DNA from: Gracilaria gracilis
Taxonomy: Eukaryota > Rhodophyta > Florideophyceae > Gracilariales > Gracilariaceae
Direction of reading: 5' to 3'
Assembly: GCA_030374805.1 (NCBI GenBank)
Contig: JARGSG010000014.1
Span: forward strand, 744,001 to 808,000
DNA length: 64,000 nt
Made by a program: the position numbers and the translations under genes. The notes beneath the pieces were generated by a model. That model was not told the origin of the DNA, searched no databases, and saw only the letters and a list, made by a program, of their open reading frames with translations. Positions 30,393 to 43,077 of this stretch are shown one piece after another; within the stretch, counting starts at the first letter, position 1; each line of letters opens with the position of its first letter.

Positions 30393-30439
30393 GACGCTAG
30401 AGATGCCACCAATCCCAGAACTCTAGCTTCATCACTCAC

Positions 30440-30690
30440 GGTGCGTGGCCAGCGGGCCGGGGCGCACTCGAACTTCATGGCTCATGGCCGGTTGGCGGTG
30501 CCACGTATGCCAGCACCCGAGCTTCATCACTCAAAGCGCGTTTGGACAGCGGACCGGGGTCTCGCGGCGCTTCATCGGTGCACAGATGAAGCGCCACGCC
30601 ACCCTGGTCCGCTGTCTTAACGCCCCGTGTGTGGCAAACCTGTGTTAGTAACATACATGCCACCACCAACGCGCCGTTGCCTGTGGACTC
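30440..30690. repeat. Foldback unit with inverted spacers
   Basis: Here the hairpin (30545-30618) is flanked on the left by the spacer containing GGTGCCACGTATGCCA. On the right is the reverse complement of a spacer (ACGCCCCGTGTGTGGCAAAC). Both match the spacer of the tandem array at 48679-49214. The complete unit is therefore a larger inverted repeat, as expected of a non-autonomous foldback element. Confidence 0.65.
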
Positions 30691-30953
30691 GTGTGCCGTG
30701 GCGCTTCATCGGTGCACCGATGAAGCGCCACCCCACCCTGGTCCGCTGTCCGAAAATTTTTTTTTTCTCAACTCATTAAAAAGACGAGTCCCCTGAACAG
30801 CATCGGTGAAGCGCCACGACACCTCCCTCCGTTGTCACAGGTTGTCGTTTTAATGAGTTGAAAATATGAAAAATTTTGGGACAGCGGACTGGGTGGGCGT
30901 GGCGCTTCATCGATGCACCGATGAAGCGCCATGCTACCTCGGTCTGCTGTTCA
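30680..30953. repeat. Composite palindrome of about 270 bp
   Basis: Two full hairpin copies (30680-30752 and 30880-30953) flank an inverted pair of AT-rich arms (about 30750-30795 and 30842-30882, sharing CTCAACTCATTAAAA). A half copy of the hairpin lies at the centre (30794-30840). The layout is symmetric at two scales. Confidence 0.7.
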
Positions 30954-32057
30954 GGAGACCCGGCCAACAAGAAGTGAAGTAATTCTTTTTCGGCATGGAT
31001 ACCGGCCTTAAGCAGTACTGGGACTACATCGATGTATCAATGGAGCTCTTTCTTGCTCTGGTGCTCTTTCAGATTTTGCTGGTTTTTCCTTTTCAGTATA
31101 GGCCCCGGGGTGGGCCAGAGCCGGGTTTTATCAATTTTACAGATTACAATCCATAATAACTCGTTCCGCTGTCCAATTGACCTAGCAAAGTTGGTAGTAT
31201 TTGATTGTCTTCTAGGTTCATGCTGACTCTTTTGCCAAACGAATTGAAGCCTATGAATGAAAAAGTGGCACCATGGAAGTGAGGTGAAATTCGCTTTGAG
31301 TGTGCGGTTTTGTACACATAAAATAGTGGGATACTTAAACAGAAATTAGAGTGATTCGGTTATTCGCTATCTAGCAAGACTAAAAGTTGTGATTTGCTGA
31401 TAATGTACACTTTTTCTGGCTACATTGCAACATATTGTACCTCTCATAATGATAATGCACCAGATCCCACGGATATCTAAGATAGAGGAGGATCTGTCAA
31501 CAATAGGAAGAATGTGTTTGCTGGCAGACGTCTGAAAAGGATTGTAAGAGGAGCTATATGAAAGGTAGTACACGTAGTGAGAGTTTCAGATAATTTACAG
31601 ACCGTAACAGGAGGCATTTTTGCCACGTGGTGCAGTGGCCGTTGCACACTGTAATGAGTTCCTACGAGGTAGAGAGGCACCTACTTATGCAACGTTTCTC
31701 CAAATCCACTAAGAGTAGCGGGTAAGGGTCCGATCCACGAAATTAGTATTCCTCATTCAGATCTGGATTCAACCTATCGTTCAGTATATCTCTACTATAC
31801 GTTCACGATTTTTGGACTCTTTTCACATACCTCGATTGCTCCTCACGTTCCGTACCTCCTATTTTTGTCACGACCGCCAGTACGTGCGCCCACTTACAAG
31901 AGTCATTCTTATTCTGACCGTCCCATGCGAGTAACGGCACGCTAGCCAACTAACCTACCAATCGAGTGTTTTGGAGTTGCGGGGATGGTGATTGATTGTT
32001 TGAGGATGAAATATCGGACGGAATGGAAGGATTTTCGAGCTGTAGGTGAACGAAATA
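30954..32057. other. Gene-free stretch, 1.1 kb
   Basis: No credible gene. Short frames on both strands have no recognisable content. Confidence 0.45.
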
Positions 32058-33861
32058 CTATGGCAAATGCTTCTTTCCTGATTTCCTAGATACACATGAT
32101 GAGCTTGAAGACGCTGAGGTGCACTTTACTGAGTGGATCGAAGCGGAACGTGCTGTAGGAAAAAAATCTGGAGATGCCGAGGTGGAATTTATGGAGTGAC
32201 TCGAAGGGGAAAATGTTGTAAGGAGAGAGGAGAGAGTAAGACTTGAAGAGAGAGAACTATTTTGCAAGGGAAAGGGAGTGGAATGCTTCAATGGTCTTTT
32301 CCTTGGTGTTTCGGGCGATTATAGGCTTTCTGGGGAGATGAGCTTTCTCAGCATCTTGGAGGAGGTCTGAGTGTGATTTGCGGGCAGCGAGCGTCTGGGT
32401 CTGGGATCGAAGAGGGGGGATGGAATTCGTAGATTGAGCTCGGAGCGGGGGACGGTACATCGGTGGCATGGGTGCTGGGGGCGGATGCCGTGGGAGATGC
32501 AGAGAATGTCCTTTGCTTCTGGGATCCCTGTGCAGTAGCTGGCCATGATTTTGGAATAGTGGCAGAGCACGCCATTAGCGTCACGAAAGGTAAAGCCAGT
32601 GAGGTCAGAGGAGAGGAGAGGGTCAAGGAGGTTGGAGATGGCACGCTGTATGGATTCCCTTTCGGTAGAGCGGAAGAGGCTGTAGAAAATTTGGGGAATG
32701 CAGTCGGGTGTTGAGAACCAGTGGCCAGATAGAAAGAGATTGGCAAGTATCGAAGAAGTGTAAGGTTGCCGGTGATACATTTGGGACGGAAAAAATCGGA
32801 AAAGTAGATTAGGATGATGTGGAGGGGGTGGGAGGTGCTGGGAGAGGATCTGAAAGAGTTGGAGAACTTTTCGGAGTATACTTGGACGATGCCGATGAAG
32901 AACTCGATACCGGTGGTCTCAGGGGTTTGCCCGATGTAAGAGTTGTTGGAGGACTGCAGGATTGCCAGATTGAGGGCTGGGACAACTTCTTTTCCGAGAG
33001 TGGAAGCCATGGGGTGAACCAAAGCAGGAGAACCGGGGAAGGTTGTATGAGGACGTGGTGGAAGAAGGTGTTGTCGGACTGTGCGAGTGCGAGTTGTTCT
33101 TTAAGGACTGGAGTGCATCCTTTCGGAAGAGGGTGGCTGTGAAGAGGTGCTGGGGGTCGTGGAGGGTGGTGGGGGTGAAACCTATTTTGGTGATTCGGTG
33201 TTGGAAGAAGTCTGTTTGAAGTTTGAGACACTCGGAGGCAGAGGAGTCGGCGTTGGAAGGCTGAATTGAAGAAAAAGGGGTCGTTGAGGAGAGAAATGAG
33301 TTCGTCTGCCTTGCGGTGGCCAAGGGTGGAAGCGATGGAAGAGATGGAGAGAATGATTCGTTCGAGGTGGGGGTTGTTGAGGAGAAGGAAGGAGGGGAGC
33401 GGTGGGGGAGGTGGGGAGGGGCGAGGTAGCAGATGGAGGTGCCAACGATATGGTAGGCGTCTTGGGTGTGGACGGAAAGGAAGAGCTGTTTTTGGTGGTC
33501 GGAGCCGTTGTCGGCGATGGGAACGTTATCGGAGGGGCGATTAGAGAGAGGAGGTGGGGGTGGTGGTGGGGGGTGGACTTGTGAAACTTTGTGCGTGAGG
33601 AGAAGTGAGGGACGTTGCCACCGGGGGAGAGGAAACGCTTTTTGGACGTGAGGCGGTTGGGGCATCTTCTTTCGTGTCTTTGAATGGCGGGGATGGTGCA
33701 AGCGAGGAAGGAGCAGCCTTCAAAGCAGCAAGTAGGCATGGCGGGTAGCGGTGTGGGGGTGTTGGGAAAGAGGCGGGGTACGTAGCGGGGAGCGTAATAT
33801 GGCGCACGGAGGGTGGGATGGAATGATGGGGGAGGGGGCACGTGATGCGAAGGTGCTTCAA
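32058..33861 (-). pseudogene. Decayed CACTA/Plavaka-like transposase, copy 2
   Basis: Fragments in several minus-strand frames correspond to the N-terminal half of the transposase at 43078-46040. The clearest match is ASYCTGIPEAKDIL plus PCHRCTVPRSEL (about 32450-32540) against ASYCADIPEAKDIL plus PCHGCLVPRSAL. LAQSDNTFFHH (about 33060-33100) corresponds to LANSENTFFHF. A Cys/His finger-like N-terminus (CCFEGCSFLAC, then RHERRC) is seen near 33675-33745. The coding strand is strongly pyrimidine-rich. At least four frame changes are needed and no C-terminal half is present, so the copy is old. Confidence 0.65.
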
Positions 33862-33924
33862 TGCTGAGAGGATAAACGGCCGATATCTGATATGAATATT
33901 GTTGAAAAGATGCGCTGTATCTCT

Positions 33925-34275
33925 AGAGATTTCCTATTCGACGGGTTTGTATTTTTCTAATCGTATTCCATAAGTATCTATATATGTATATATATCCCTA
34001 TTCGGTACCGTATGGTTCTAAGTATGTGCCACTTACACACTTACATTGGGTTCAAAAACTAGCATGAACGGAAGTAACATGCTAGTTTGTCTTCCATCCA
34101 CACCAGCAATGGTGGAAATAATCGTGAGTGATTCTTTCCACACAAACTGGCACAAGTGAAAATATGTAAATATTTTCGGAAATTAAGCACCTCCAAACTT
34201 GGATAAATTCACCGGTTTTTTGATCATTTTAATTCTTTCACTTTTGGCACCCAAACTAGCATTCCGATACAGGGT
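33925..34275 (+). repeat. Dispersed AT-rich repeat, copy 2 (about 350 bp)
   Basis: This is a direct repeat of 28980-29331, with moderate divergence. It ends near ACTAGCATTCCGATA, followed by GGTAACACCG, which echoes the end of copy 1. Confidence 0.7.
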
Positions 34276-34517
34276 AACACCGACGAAATAAACTCTATTG
34301 GTTTCCGACTGTTTGATGCCAACGGGCCCCAGAATTTTGAGACAGGGTTGCTCCGCTTCTCATGTTCGGATCAGCTCTTAATTAGGTTGACGGCTAACCT
34401 AAACGCGCAACGGCCCATAATATAAGGACGAATAAAAACATCCCCAACTTTTAGATAGGGTATCCCTTCACCCAGATAAGTATCATTTTCAATGATCTTT
34501 TTCAACGCAGAGGCGTT

Positions 34518-35124
34518 CTAAATCGTACTGTCGCCGTTCACATCAGGGCGACCGATATCAACCAATGTAAACTTTCTGTCTGCCGTGGCAACAGCGAAAA
34601 GCACTATGCTTGGGTATCCCTTGTAGCAGCAGTATTCGTAACACTGCTCGCTGGGGCAAGAACGCCACCTCAAATGAATACCAAGGCCGGCTCCGACGCA
34701 ATAAGGAAGTCTTGCAATTTTTTTCAAATCCTTTTGTTGCACTTGCAACTTCACTCTCTGTTGTATGAAATGTTACAGAATCTTGAAATGAACTTGTAAT
34801 AGCCCTAGACACACCCACCACACATTTACGCGCTGTTCTTGCGCCAATTCATAGTTGCTTCTCTACAGCCTTGAGTGTTCGACCCGCTGAATACATTAGA
34901 AATGCCACTGCTTTGATTCCCACTGGTGTGGCTCGCCGAAGATTCGTGTCCATGCGACTAACCAGGTACAGTACGGTAACTACCGTTAAAAACTTTTGCT
35001 GCAGCAACACCCAGTGAGAAAAATCTGCTACTCTAAGGGAAAGGTATAGTACCGATAACATCCCGGTAATTGCACTCTGTAGACAAAGCAAAACAAAAAG
35101 AAAGAAAAACATGAAGCGTAGCAT
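34518..35124 (-). pseudogene. PIF/Harbinger transposase fragment
   Basis: The minus strand encodes a DDE_Tnp_4-like core: KIARLPYCVGAGLGIHLRWR, then YEYCCYKGYPSIVLFAVATADRKFTLVDIGRP and NGDST. The usual GAIDG Asp appears as GAGLG. An upstream piece (35124-34849, NLRRATPVGIKAVAFLMYSAG) fits the N-terminal region of the same family. Pieces are separated by a stop near 34849 and a frame change near 34750. It is shorter and older than the element at 25744-28290 and lies on the same strand as the copia fossil beside it. Confidence 0.7.
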
Positions 35125-35279
35125 AGTAAGTGAAGAAAAACAAAGAAAGATTGTTCTAGCATAGAAGTCCGCAAAACAGTCTCAGCTTCTCAGTGCCATG
35201 AAGTCTTACAGACTTTGTAAGCGAATTCGCAGGTTGCACTTCAGTTCAAATCTCTTCAACATTCACCATCTTTAACCTC

Positions 35280-36869
35280 TTCAACTCTTTGATATTTTGG
35301 CATTTAAGAGCAATGTGCAGGTTTCTTTCTGAGGTGTTAGGATTTTTTTCTATGGACTTTGCCGTAGAACTGTCCGTGAATATAGAGATTAGCTACATAT
35401 TTGGTTCTTTTCCGCTAAGAACATTACCGTTGAGTAATTCCCGAAAGATTCTACGTATCCACGTCAATATCTTTCCGCGGTATGATAGTGCGATGTATTC
35501 TGCTTCTCCAGACGAAAGGGTAATTAACGTTTGCTTCTTTATGGTCCACAAGACAGGTGCATCGTTCAACTTGATCAGTAACTCAGTGGTATACCTTCTG
35601 GTTTCTCTGCATCGAGCCCAGTCTGCATTACAATATGCTTCCATTGATGCTGATGAATGAGCAGGGTACAACAAGCAAAGACCTTTTGTACACTTCAAGT
35701 ACCTTATTGTTCTCTTCACGTATCCAAAGTGCCTCATGCACGGATCATGTACTTGTCTCGCTAGCATTGATGCTGCGAAAATTATATCCGGTCGCGAAGA
35801 CACTGCCAAGTCCATCAAATGTCCTACCATTTTCCGGTAGCGACCGTGAGGCGTGGCAGATAATTTCATATCGTCATCATCTCGACCTGTTAGGTCACAA
35901 GGAGAAGGCCACGTAGTCCGCGCTGGGTTCGAGTTTGAAAGTCCGTATTCTCTCAGCATCTTCTCGAAGTACCTAGTTTTGCGGACCTTTATACCGTTCC
36001 GATTCCTTTTGATGTCTAGTCCGACGAAGGACTTTGCTTCACCCATAAACTTTACTTGAAATAGTTTCCGCATCTCATCCTTGAAATCATTTAGGAGAGA
36101 GTAAGGCTTTGATAACATCAGGATGTCAAGAACCACCACCACCAAGTTCAGCATTTCGCTTTTCGACTTGTAAATGTAGAGGCGGCTATCCGCCCTTGAC
36201 TGCTTGAGTCCGTGTCGTAGTAGTTCTTCATGTAGTAGGGAGCCCCAGTCTGTTCAGCCTGTCGACGCCCGTAGATCGACTTCATAAATAAGCCGATCTT
36301 TCCTGAGACATATGATGATCCCGAGGAGTTCTGCGGCTGTTCCATTGGGAGGGGTTCTACGAGATCTCCGTATAGATATGCGTTATTTATATCCATCGTC
36401 TCCAAGGTGAGTCCTTGACTCGCCGTTTTTGCTATGGCGAGACGAATAGTCTCCAGCAGTGCTACGGGTGCGTATAGGTTGTTCCGGTTGAAGTCCAGAT
36501 ATGGACGTTGCTTATCGCCTCGGATCACGTAGCGCGCTTTATTGAGACCTTTAGGAGGGACACTGGTTTCGTTTTTCACCAAGTTTCCCTTTCCACGAGT
36601 GCATTGAACTCCCTGTTGATCGCTTTTGCCCAGTCGGGTTTGTCCCTCGCTTCTCCAAAGCTCATGTAAACTCTGCCGGCGTCCATGAGGTTTTTGGAGC
36701 GAGTTTGAAAGACAGCACAGTGGGCCAATGATGCTTCCATGTGCTCCTCGTCTTCTTCCTCTATCTCGTTCTCGGCTTCAAGCCGTCGGATGGAAGAAAA
36801 ATTTACGAGTTTGCTTAGTGACGGTAATGATTTCTTCGTCACTTTGAATTCCCGATCCCTATAATGCAC
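35280..36869 (-). mobile_element. Ty1/copia fossil: reverse transcriptase and RNase H part
   Basis: The minus strand carries the copia-type reverse transcriptase (LETMDINNAYLYGD near 36400, AKSFVGLDIKRN near 36010) and RNase H (CNADWARCRETRRYTTELL and TLSSGEAEYIAL near 35480-35630). It is incomplete: no gag, protease or integrase is recognised. It is broken in a few places and no end repeats of its own were identified. Age looks moderate. Confidence 0.85.
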
Positions 36870-36877
36870 ACAAAGAG

Positions 36878-37392
36878 GAAGAATCCGAAGCGGTCGTGAT
36901 ACGGAAGTGGCGGCGGCGTACAGTCGTGTGGCTGTAATGAGTCCGAAGGGTGAGTGTGGGCGGAAGCACCGGGCGGTCGAAGGGAGAGTAGACAGTCGGT
37001 ATCACCAAGCCCGTACAGGTGCGCGGAAAAGGGTACGAACGGTCTGAGAAGCCTTAGTAGAATTTACCATGCGGTCTATCGTTATCGCAAGCTGGCGAGA
37101 AAGACGTTCGGCAAAAGGTGCTCGTCGTTTACGATAGGGGCCTCGGGAGATGCGGGCTACAACTAAATATCGGGCATGGGCCCCCTACTGACTACTGTAT
37201 GATCGGGCTAATTTGCCTTGTCACTACCCACCCAGCCCACGTATCCAACTTGTACGCTATGGCAACCCATCCGGCACTCGATCACCAAATCGTACACGTA
37301 GCGGTGCCACTGCACTGGCCCACCATGCCCTACCCCTTCGTACGTGAACGGCCAATCGGATTAGCTGCGCACCAACTCGGGCTCACTATATT
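36878..37392 (+). repeat. Dispersed repeat of about 515 bp, copy A
   Basis: The block matches 51171-51682 in inverted orientation, by eye at well over 80 percent. It runs from GAATCCGAAGCGGTC to GGCTCACTATA. It abuts the copia fossil. It may be an end repeat or internal part of an element. A short frame in it (AEAPGGRRES, then LARKTFG) is kept in both copies. Confidence 0.75.
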
Positions 37393-40300
37393 ACACCGTG
37401 TATACTACGTGATGAGGAAAAAATTATGTGATCCATGCAATGATAGAGTATCAAGCAGATAGGTGCATCCAACATTTTTATCAATTTTGTTAGAAAGGGG
37501 TGGCGGTGTTAACGCCAATGCCACAAAGACATTGGTTGTACAAGTTCCCGTTATGGCCATATCTCTCTTTAGATGCACAGTCCCTTCCCAACTGCTGGCG
37601 GTAGTTGCCGACAGTATGTCGAGGTAAGCTCAGTACAATATTATGTAAATATAGGATGAGAAATGGTTTCAAATATGCTATCATATCTGTGTTTTATACC
37701 ATAACTTAAGTATGGTTAACGCAGAAACTTTCCTCAAAGTTGAGATAGACAATTCTTGCGACAAACTGGGCTAGTCGGTGGCTCCCACATCAGAATGAAA
37801 GATATTTGGTCTCCTAGTAAAGTTACTCATTTCCCTACCAAAAAAAATAGTATTAGTGATGGAGGCCGTTTTGTTCTCAAATGTAGCAAAATGGCTTTGT
37901 TTAGAAGGTTTTCGTTAAGTTGAGACTGTCGCAGAGAGTGAAAGTCTTTTTTCAATTCTAATTTTTTCCAATGGTTGATAACATAACTGAACGAATAAGT
38001 AGTATCTACTTTGTATTTTGTAATAGTTTGAGTGCATCATAAGTAGAGTCAAGTCGACTACATGGGCAAAGTTAAGTTCTTTGGTTGAACAGGGTTAAGT
38101 GGTTGGCAGAAAGAAATGTTTTGCATTGTCACATCGTGGCAAAAAATTTCATGTTTACGATATTAAGTACCGATATTGTAACTGACAATAATATCACCAT
38201 AATCAAAAAATAGGGTGCTTGTCTGTAGGTTTGGCATTCTTCATTCGTCATGTTTTCTACACTACCTTAAAATTTAACCTAAACGCAACAGGTCAATCAC
38301 ATCGCATTACGAACACCAATTCAGTAACGAATTCAATCTCATCTACCATTGGGCCAAACTTTTAAGCGTCCTTGACAGTGTGAAAAGGATGAAGCAGAGT
38401 GCGCTAAGGTTACACATGTTTTCACTTTATATTTCTCCTGCTCGACATTAAAGCTTCTTTGGAAAGCCCCATAATGTTGTCATGGCGCCGAGGATCAAGG
38501 AAGCTACGGTTAATACTTTTTGTGGAGCAATCATCGCCATTATAGAACATGTCCGCAAACAAATTTTTCAGTATGCAGTTCCAGGTTTCGCTTTCTTTTT
38601 GGTGTATCATTTGCGACTTGTGTGACTTTGTGGAATAAAATGCGATCGCAACTTTGTAAGAGATCAAAGCCCAAGCACTTGTTGTGGAATCTCATGTTAT
38701 TACGACAATATGCAACAGAGAACGCTAGTTCTACGAATTGTATGGTGAATGAAAAGACGTTTAGAACATGGAGCTGGAAGTTCGTTAAACATTTACGAAA
38801 ACTTCAAGTTGTGTTTTTCTTCATATTGTAGGTTTTTGGATTTCAAAACATGTCTAACAAACACTTTTTTCTATAGATATCGTTACAATTCCGCTTCGGT
38901 CCTACGTCTTTACAGTCATTTCATATGTCAGTAGACGGCACCAACTGTCCTGTTTTATGGCCGCAGCATTTTTGACGGACATGGTACCCGCATAAATTCT
39001 ATGGTGCGGGTTTGAGATATGAAATTGCTCTCCGTATTTACAATGGGTTTATTGTGTGGATAAATGGTGGTTTTCTATGTGGAACCTATCCTGGTGTTTT
39101 TAAGCTTTCCAAACATGAGCCGGCTGTGTAAAGGATCTTCCCGACGACCCAAGCAGTGACCAGTATCTTGATCTCATTTACATCGACAGTCGATTCCAAA
39201 TGCCTGTCGGTTCAAATCCAGCTCATGCTCGCCTCAACATCTCCTTTCTTTCTCACCATTTTCCTTTATGGTTTCGAAGCACTTCAGAGCGCTACAAACC
39301 CATACCGAGATAACACATGCACAGGACTCTTCACTGTACAGCTTTTTAATTTGAAAAGATGCGTAACTCTCAGGATCATAATCGCAACATACTCTAACGC
39401 ATTTTATTGATAGACGAACCACCAAGGCGGTAGCACGTACTCAAGAATTTGCTCTTTTGCGGTACAGTCGTTATGTCAACAGTGAAGCATGATGAGATTG
39501 AACCCCCCAGTGCACCTCAAGGAACTCGACGGCGCCCAGTTCTGCGTGTTAGCAAAGGCGACCTTGATATACATAATGCCCATTTGTTTGGCAAAGAATG
39601 TAACAAACACTGCCGAAAGACAGAATTGCAACAAGCCATTGCCGGCAATAAAGGCAAGCGACAAGGAGAGATTGTAGTTAGAAGACGCAATAAAAGGAAG
39701 AGCACAATCTTTCGCCTTTTTTTTGTTGAGACCAGCACAAATTGGATACATGATAAGCACAACAATTCGGAAGTGCACATCGAAAAGAAGTTTGTCTAGT
39801 CAGTTATTAGCGAGCGTGCTTGTTTGTATTGTCTCTCTGTCGTTGATAGTATACAGGTTCAGCGCGAAGAACGCACGTTACAGGAAGGACGTCTTTGTTA
39901 GGTTGCTTTATTTTTAGAGCCAGTTCTAAAGAAGAATATAGGGTGGATGAACGAGCTAATAATGCTTCGTAAAATGCAGGGTAAGGTCTTAGGTCTTCAA
40001 GATGGGTATTGGTTTTTCTCAGTATTACTGATGTCTCATTGCACGGAGTTCAGTTTTGAGAAGACAGTTTCTATCATGAGAGAGAGTCGACTTAAAGCAC
40101 CATTGTTGGAAACTGTTCGATATCTCGGCTCCAATATTATGGCGTACTCTCCAACTGTGCGAGACGAAAACGGAATGATGTAGTGTTCCCAGAGAGATCA
40201 CACCAGAATTCTGACTGCGTCCGTCAGTTTGGCATTCAAAGAAACACAAAAAGTGTTTTCTCTCCTCTCCATTTGCTCGAAATATTGCGCGATGACCTGT

Positions 40301-41162
40301 ACAGAACAAGGGCAAAGGACAATCAGGTCAAGAAATAGAGTAGCCGCAAAGCCGACCGCGAAGGCCACGTAGCGTCTGTGTTATGCAAATGCTAGTTTTT
40401 GTCGAGGGTCGCGCAGAATTTGGCAAGCGTCGTCCAGTAAATTTTTTGGAAAATTACCTTGTGCTGCCTTTCCATATTTTGCAGAAAATTGCTTGGGTCG
40501 CTCAGTATTGGTCCGCAGGAAATACTCCGTGGTATTCCGGTCGCGCTAGTTTGCTCTGCCAGGATTAACTGCGCAGTTTTCCACCAAGTGCAGTTTCAGT
40601 TTTCACATTGGGTGCACATTAAACGTCTCAATAACTGGAATACTCGCATCCACTCTATGGAATAGTAGCGCTAGTTCCGATGCTTCCTATTCAACCAGAG
40701 TTTCCTTTATTTCTATCTATTCACCTATCTGATGCCTATCGTAATCGCTATTCTAATCCCTATTCACTACATTAGCAGAGCTCTATTCAATGGCATCGGC
40801 GAGCATCAACCTCGCCAGGTTCATGCTCGCCAGTACCATTGAACGGCGCTCTGCGCGAGCATTTTCGTAGAGAATGCGAGCTGACTTGCGAACTGCAACT
40901 GCAGTACCGCCATGGGGCGAAGCGCCTCATGGTGATACTGTACTACTCGGTTCGTGCGTCGCATGTCAGTTCGCTCATCGCACGTAGCGCTCACCGCCTC
41001 GTAAAACGTTCGAAATTAGTTTCATCTGTATTGGGATCGGAAAGGAAGCGAGTTGTCAGTATTCCCAATCTTGAGTGTAGAGTATTGCTCTTGTGAGAAA
41101 CGTACTGCATATCAGAGTGCTATCTGTTTCTAAGAAGAAAAATTCAGTAGTACCACCATGAG
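37393..41162. other. Gene-free stretch, 3.8 kb
   Basis: The DNA is AT-rich and holds only short frames without recognisable domains or clear codon structure. I see no ends of elements here. Confidence 0.45.
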
Positions 41163-42180
41163 CTCCCTGTGTTCAACGGCTAAGAAAATGAAACAACAAG
41201 TTAGATTACTGAAAAACGCAGTTCCCAGACAGAATAGATCAACAAGACGCACCAATAACATGAACGCATTCAAGAGATCGAGGCACCGTTCACCATCCCC
41301 ATATTCTCTTAGTCGCTACACGGGTAGCATAAGAACCAATCCTTTACCTGTTAAGCAATGAAATGATGGAAAACATGTCAGAATCAAACCAAGAAGAAAC
41401 CATCATTGCATGAAAACATAGCCAACTTACCATTAAGAATCACTCGTTCTGCCTCGTAGACGTAACGCACGTGCCCACTATTAGACCAACGTCGTATACA
41501 ATCGCAGCGAAATCGCTTACCTGTGAATCAATACAATGCCGCTTCAAATGTCAGAAACAAAGCAGAAAGTGACCAATCTCGCTTTTCCAAAGTTTAAACT
41601 TACCATTACGCAGTCTTCTGTACAACACCATTCCGCATCGTGCCACATTCCTCGCGCTCTCCAACAACAGTACCTGTGTTCAACGGCGACGAATATAAAA
41701 CAACAAGTTTGAATACTTAGAAACGCGTTTCCCAACATACTATTTCAACAAGACGTACCAAGAACATGAACGCATTCAAGAGATTGAGGCACTGCGACTA
41801 TAGAAGTATGCGGATGGTCAAAGGTGCCAGCGTTGACCATCCGCATAATCGTCGAGTCGCAAAACCGGCATCATAAGAAACATTGCTTTACCTGTTTAGC
41901 AATGAAATGATGAAGAGCATGTCTGAATCAAGCCAGAAAGAAACCGAACCGCAATGAAAACATAGCCAACTTGTCATTCAGAATCACTCATGCTTCCTCG
42001 TACACGTAACGCACTCGCTGACCATTAGACTACGCGCAGATGCATATCGAGAAGCGTTTACCTGCGAAGGAATACAGTTCCGCTTAAAATGTCGGAAACG
42101 AAGCATAAAGTGACCAACCTCGCTTTCCCAAACTTACCATTACGAATTCTTCTGTACAGACCAGTTCCGCATCGTTTCAG
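41163..42180 (+). repeat. Tandem duplication, two units of about 520 bp
   Basis: Unit A (about 41163-41686) and unit B (about 41687-42180) share landmarks in the same order: TGTGTTCAACGGC, CATGAACGCATTCAAGAGAT, AAAACATAGCCAACTT, GAATCACTC, CGTAACGCAC and AAAGTGACCAA. Both carry short TTACCATTA motifs, which read as GGTAAG-type splice donors on the minus strand. Unit B has an extra hairpin at 41807-41847. No protein is recognised. Confidence 0.75.
41807..41847. repeat. Perfect 15-bp hairpin inside duplication unit B
   Basis: TATGCGGATGGTCAA (41807-41821) pairs exactly with 41833-41847 across an 11-base loop. The matching position of unit A lacks it, so it was gained after the duplication or lost from unit A. 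Confidence 0.8.
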
Positions 42181-42659
42181 AAATATCAGTAGTTGGTTCA
42201 GAAGTATGAGGCGCGGGAGAATAACTTTACCAAGGAACCCAAACGTCCACACCTCATCAAAAGGAGATTCTCCGAAATGGTTCGTTCAACTTCCTAATCG
42301 CATGATGTCCGACGTCATGCGATTAGGAAGTGAAAGATCTGTTTCGGAAAGCATCGATCATGTTTTGCGCACCGCGCGCGAGAAACCGAACGAGACGGAG
42401 CAAATATCGCCTTCGTCGAAGCGCAATGGAAAAACGTAGTCAGCTTCGTATGAAAATGGGAGAGAACGTCATTTTCAGACGTACCAGAAGCCAGTGACCT
42501 ACATCAGCTTCAACTGGGACGCTGGCCCGGACGAAGATCCCAGTTCATGGAGGAGGCGACGCCACAGAGAATTTTACGCGTCGTCGGCCGAGATCGGACA
42601 AGTGTACAGATATATGGTTGTCAATCGACAGAATTATTTTTAGTGGTGGATAATCAGGG
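42181..42659. other. Intergenic before the CACTA/Plavaka-like element
   Basis: No gene is seen. It contains the 16-bp hairpin. A small palindrome (CAGGGTTGAACCCTG) lies just beyond, at about 42655-42669. Confidence 0.4.
42290..42330. repeat. Perfect 16-bp hairpin
   Basis: CTTCCTAATCGCATGA (42290-42305) pairs exactly with 42315-42330 across a 9-base loop. Confidence 0.8.
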
Positions 42660-43077
42660 TTGAACCCTGGCGTCAAGTTCGACGTGTCCATGCGTTTCCA
42701 TTTTGGACAAAAGCACGTGATTCAAACTCAAATCTATTCTCCACTCCTTCCCCTGTCCTCAGCATCCTCCCCACCGTCCTTCCGTCTTCCTCTTCTCTTC
42801 CGTGCTTGTTCCCTTCTTCTTCTCTCAGTCCTTTCCCTCCGTTATGGTTTACTACTGCAGGCACAAACAGCGCGGTTGTCCGTTCATGGCGCGATGAGTG
42901 TTGTTGCTTCAGAGACACGTCAGTCAGTGTCCTCACCGTCACAAAACCATTCCATACGGTGAGCACAGCATTTGACGGAGCAAGCGTTTCAAGTTATCTG
43001 CCCCACCTCCAAACGCTTCTTCTTCGGAAACCATTACAGCTCCCTGCCGTACTGCCGAGTCTCTCCCTCCCAAAAGA

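Noticed and set aside
33182-33861. Long Pro/Ser/Thr-rich frames on the minus strand
   Set aside because: They are pyrimidine-rich composition in wrong frames of the decayed CACTA/Plavaka-like transposase. Only the pieces matching copy 1 were kept.
36954-37166. Short frame (AEAPGGRRES...) kept in both copies of the 515-bp repeat
   Set aside because: Differences between the copies are not clearly concentrated at third positions and the frame is only 70 codons, so it was described under the repeat rather than as a gene.
42660-42962. 100-codon frame before the CACTA/Plavaka-like transposase
   Set aside because: Ser/Leu-rich sequence from a pyrimidine tract; it has no counterpart in the second copy.
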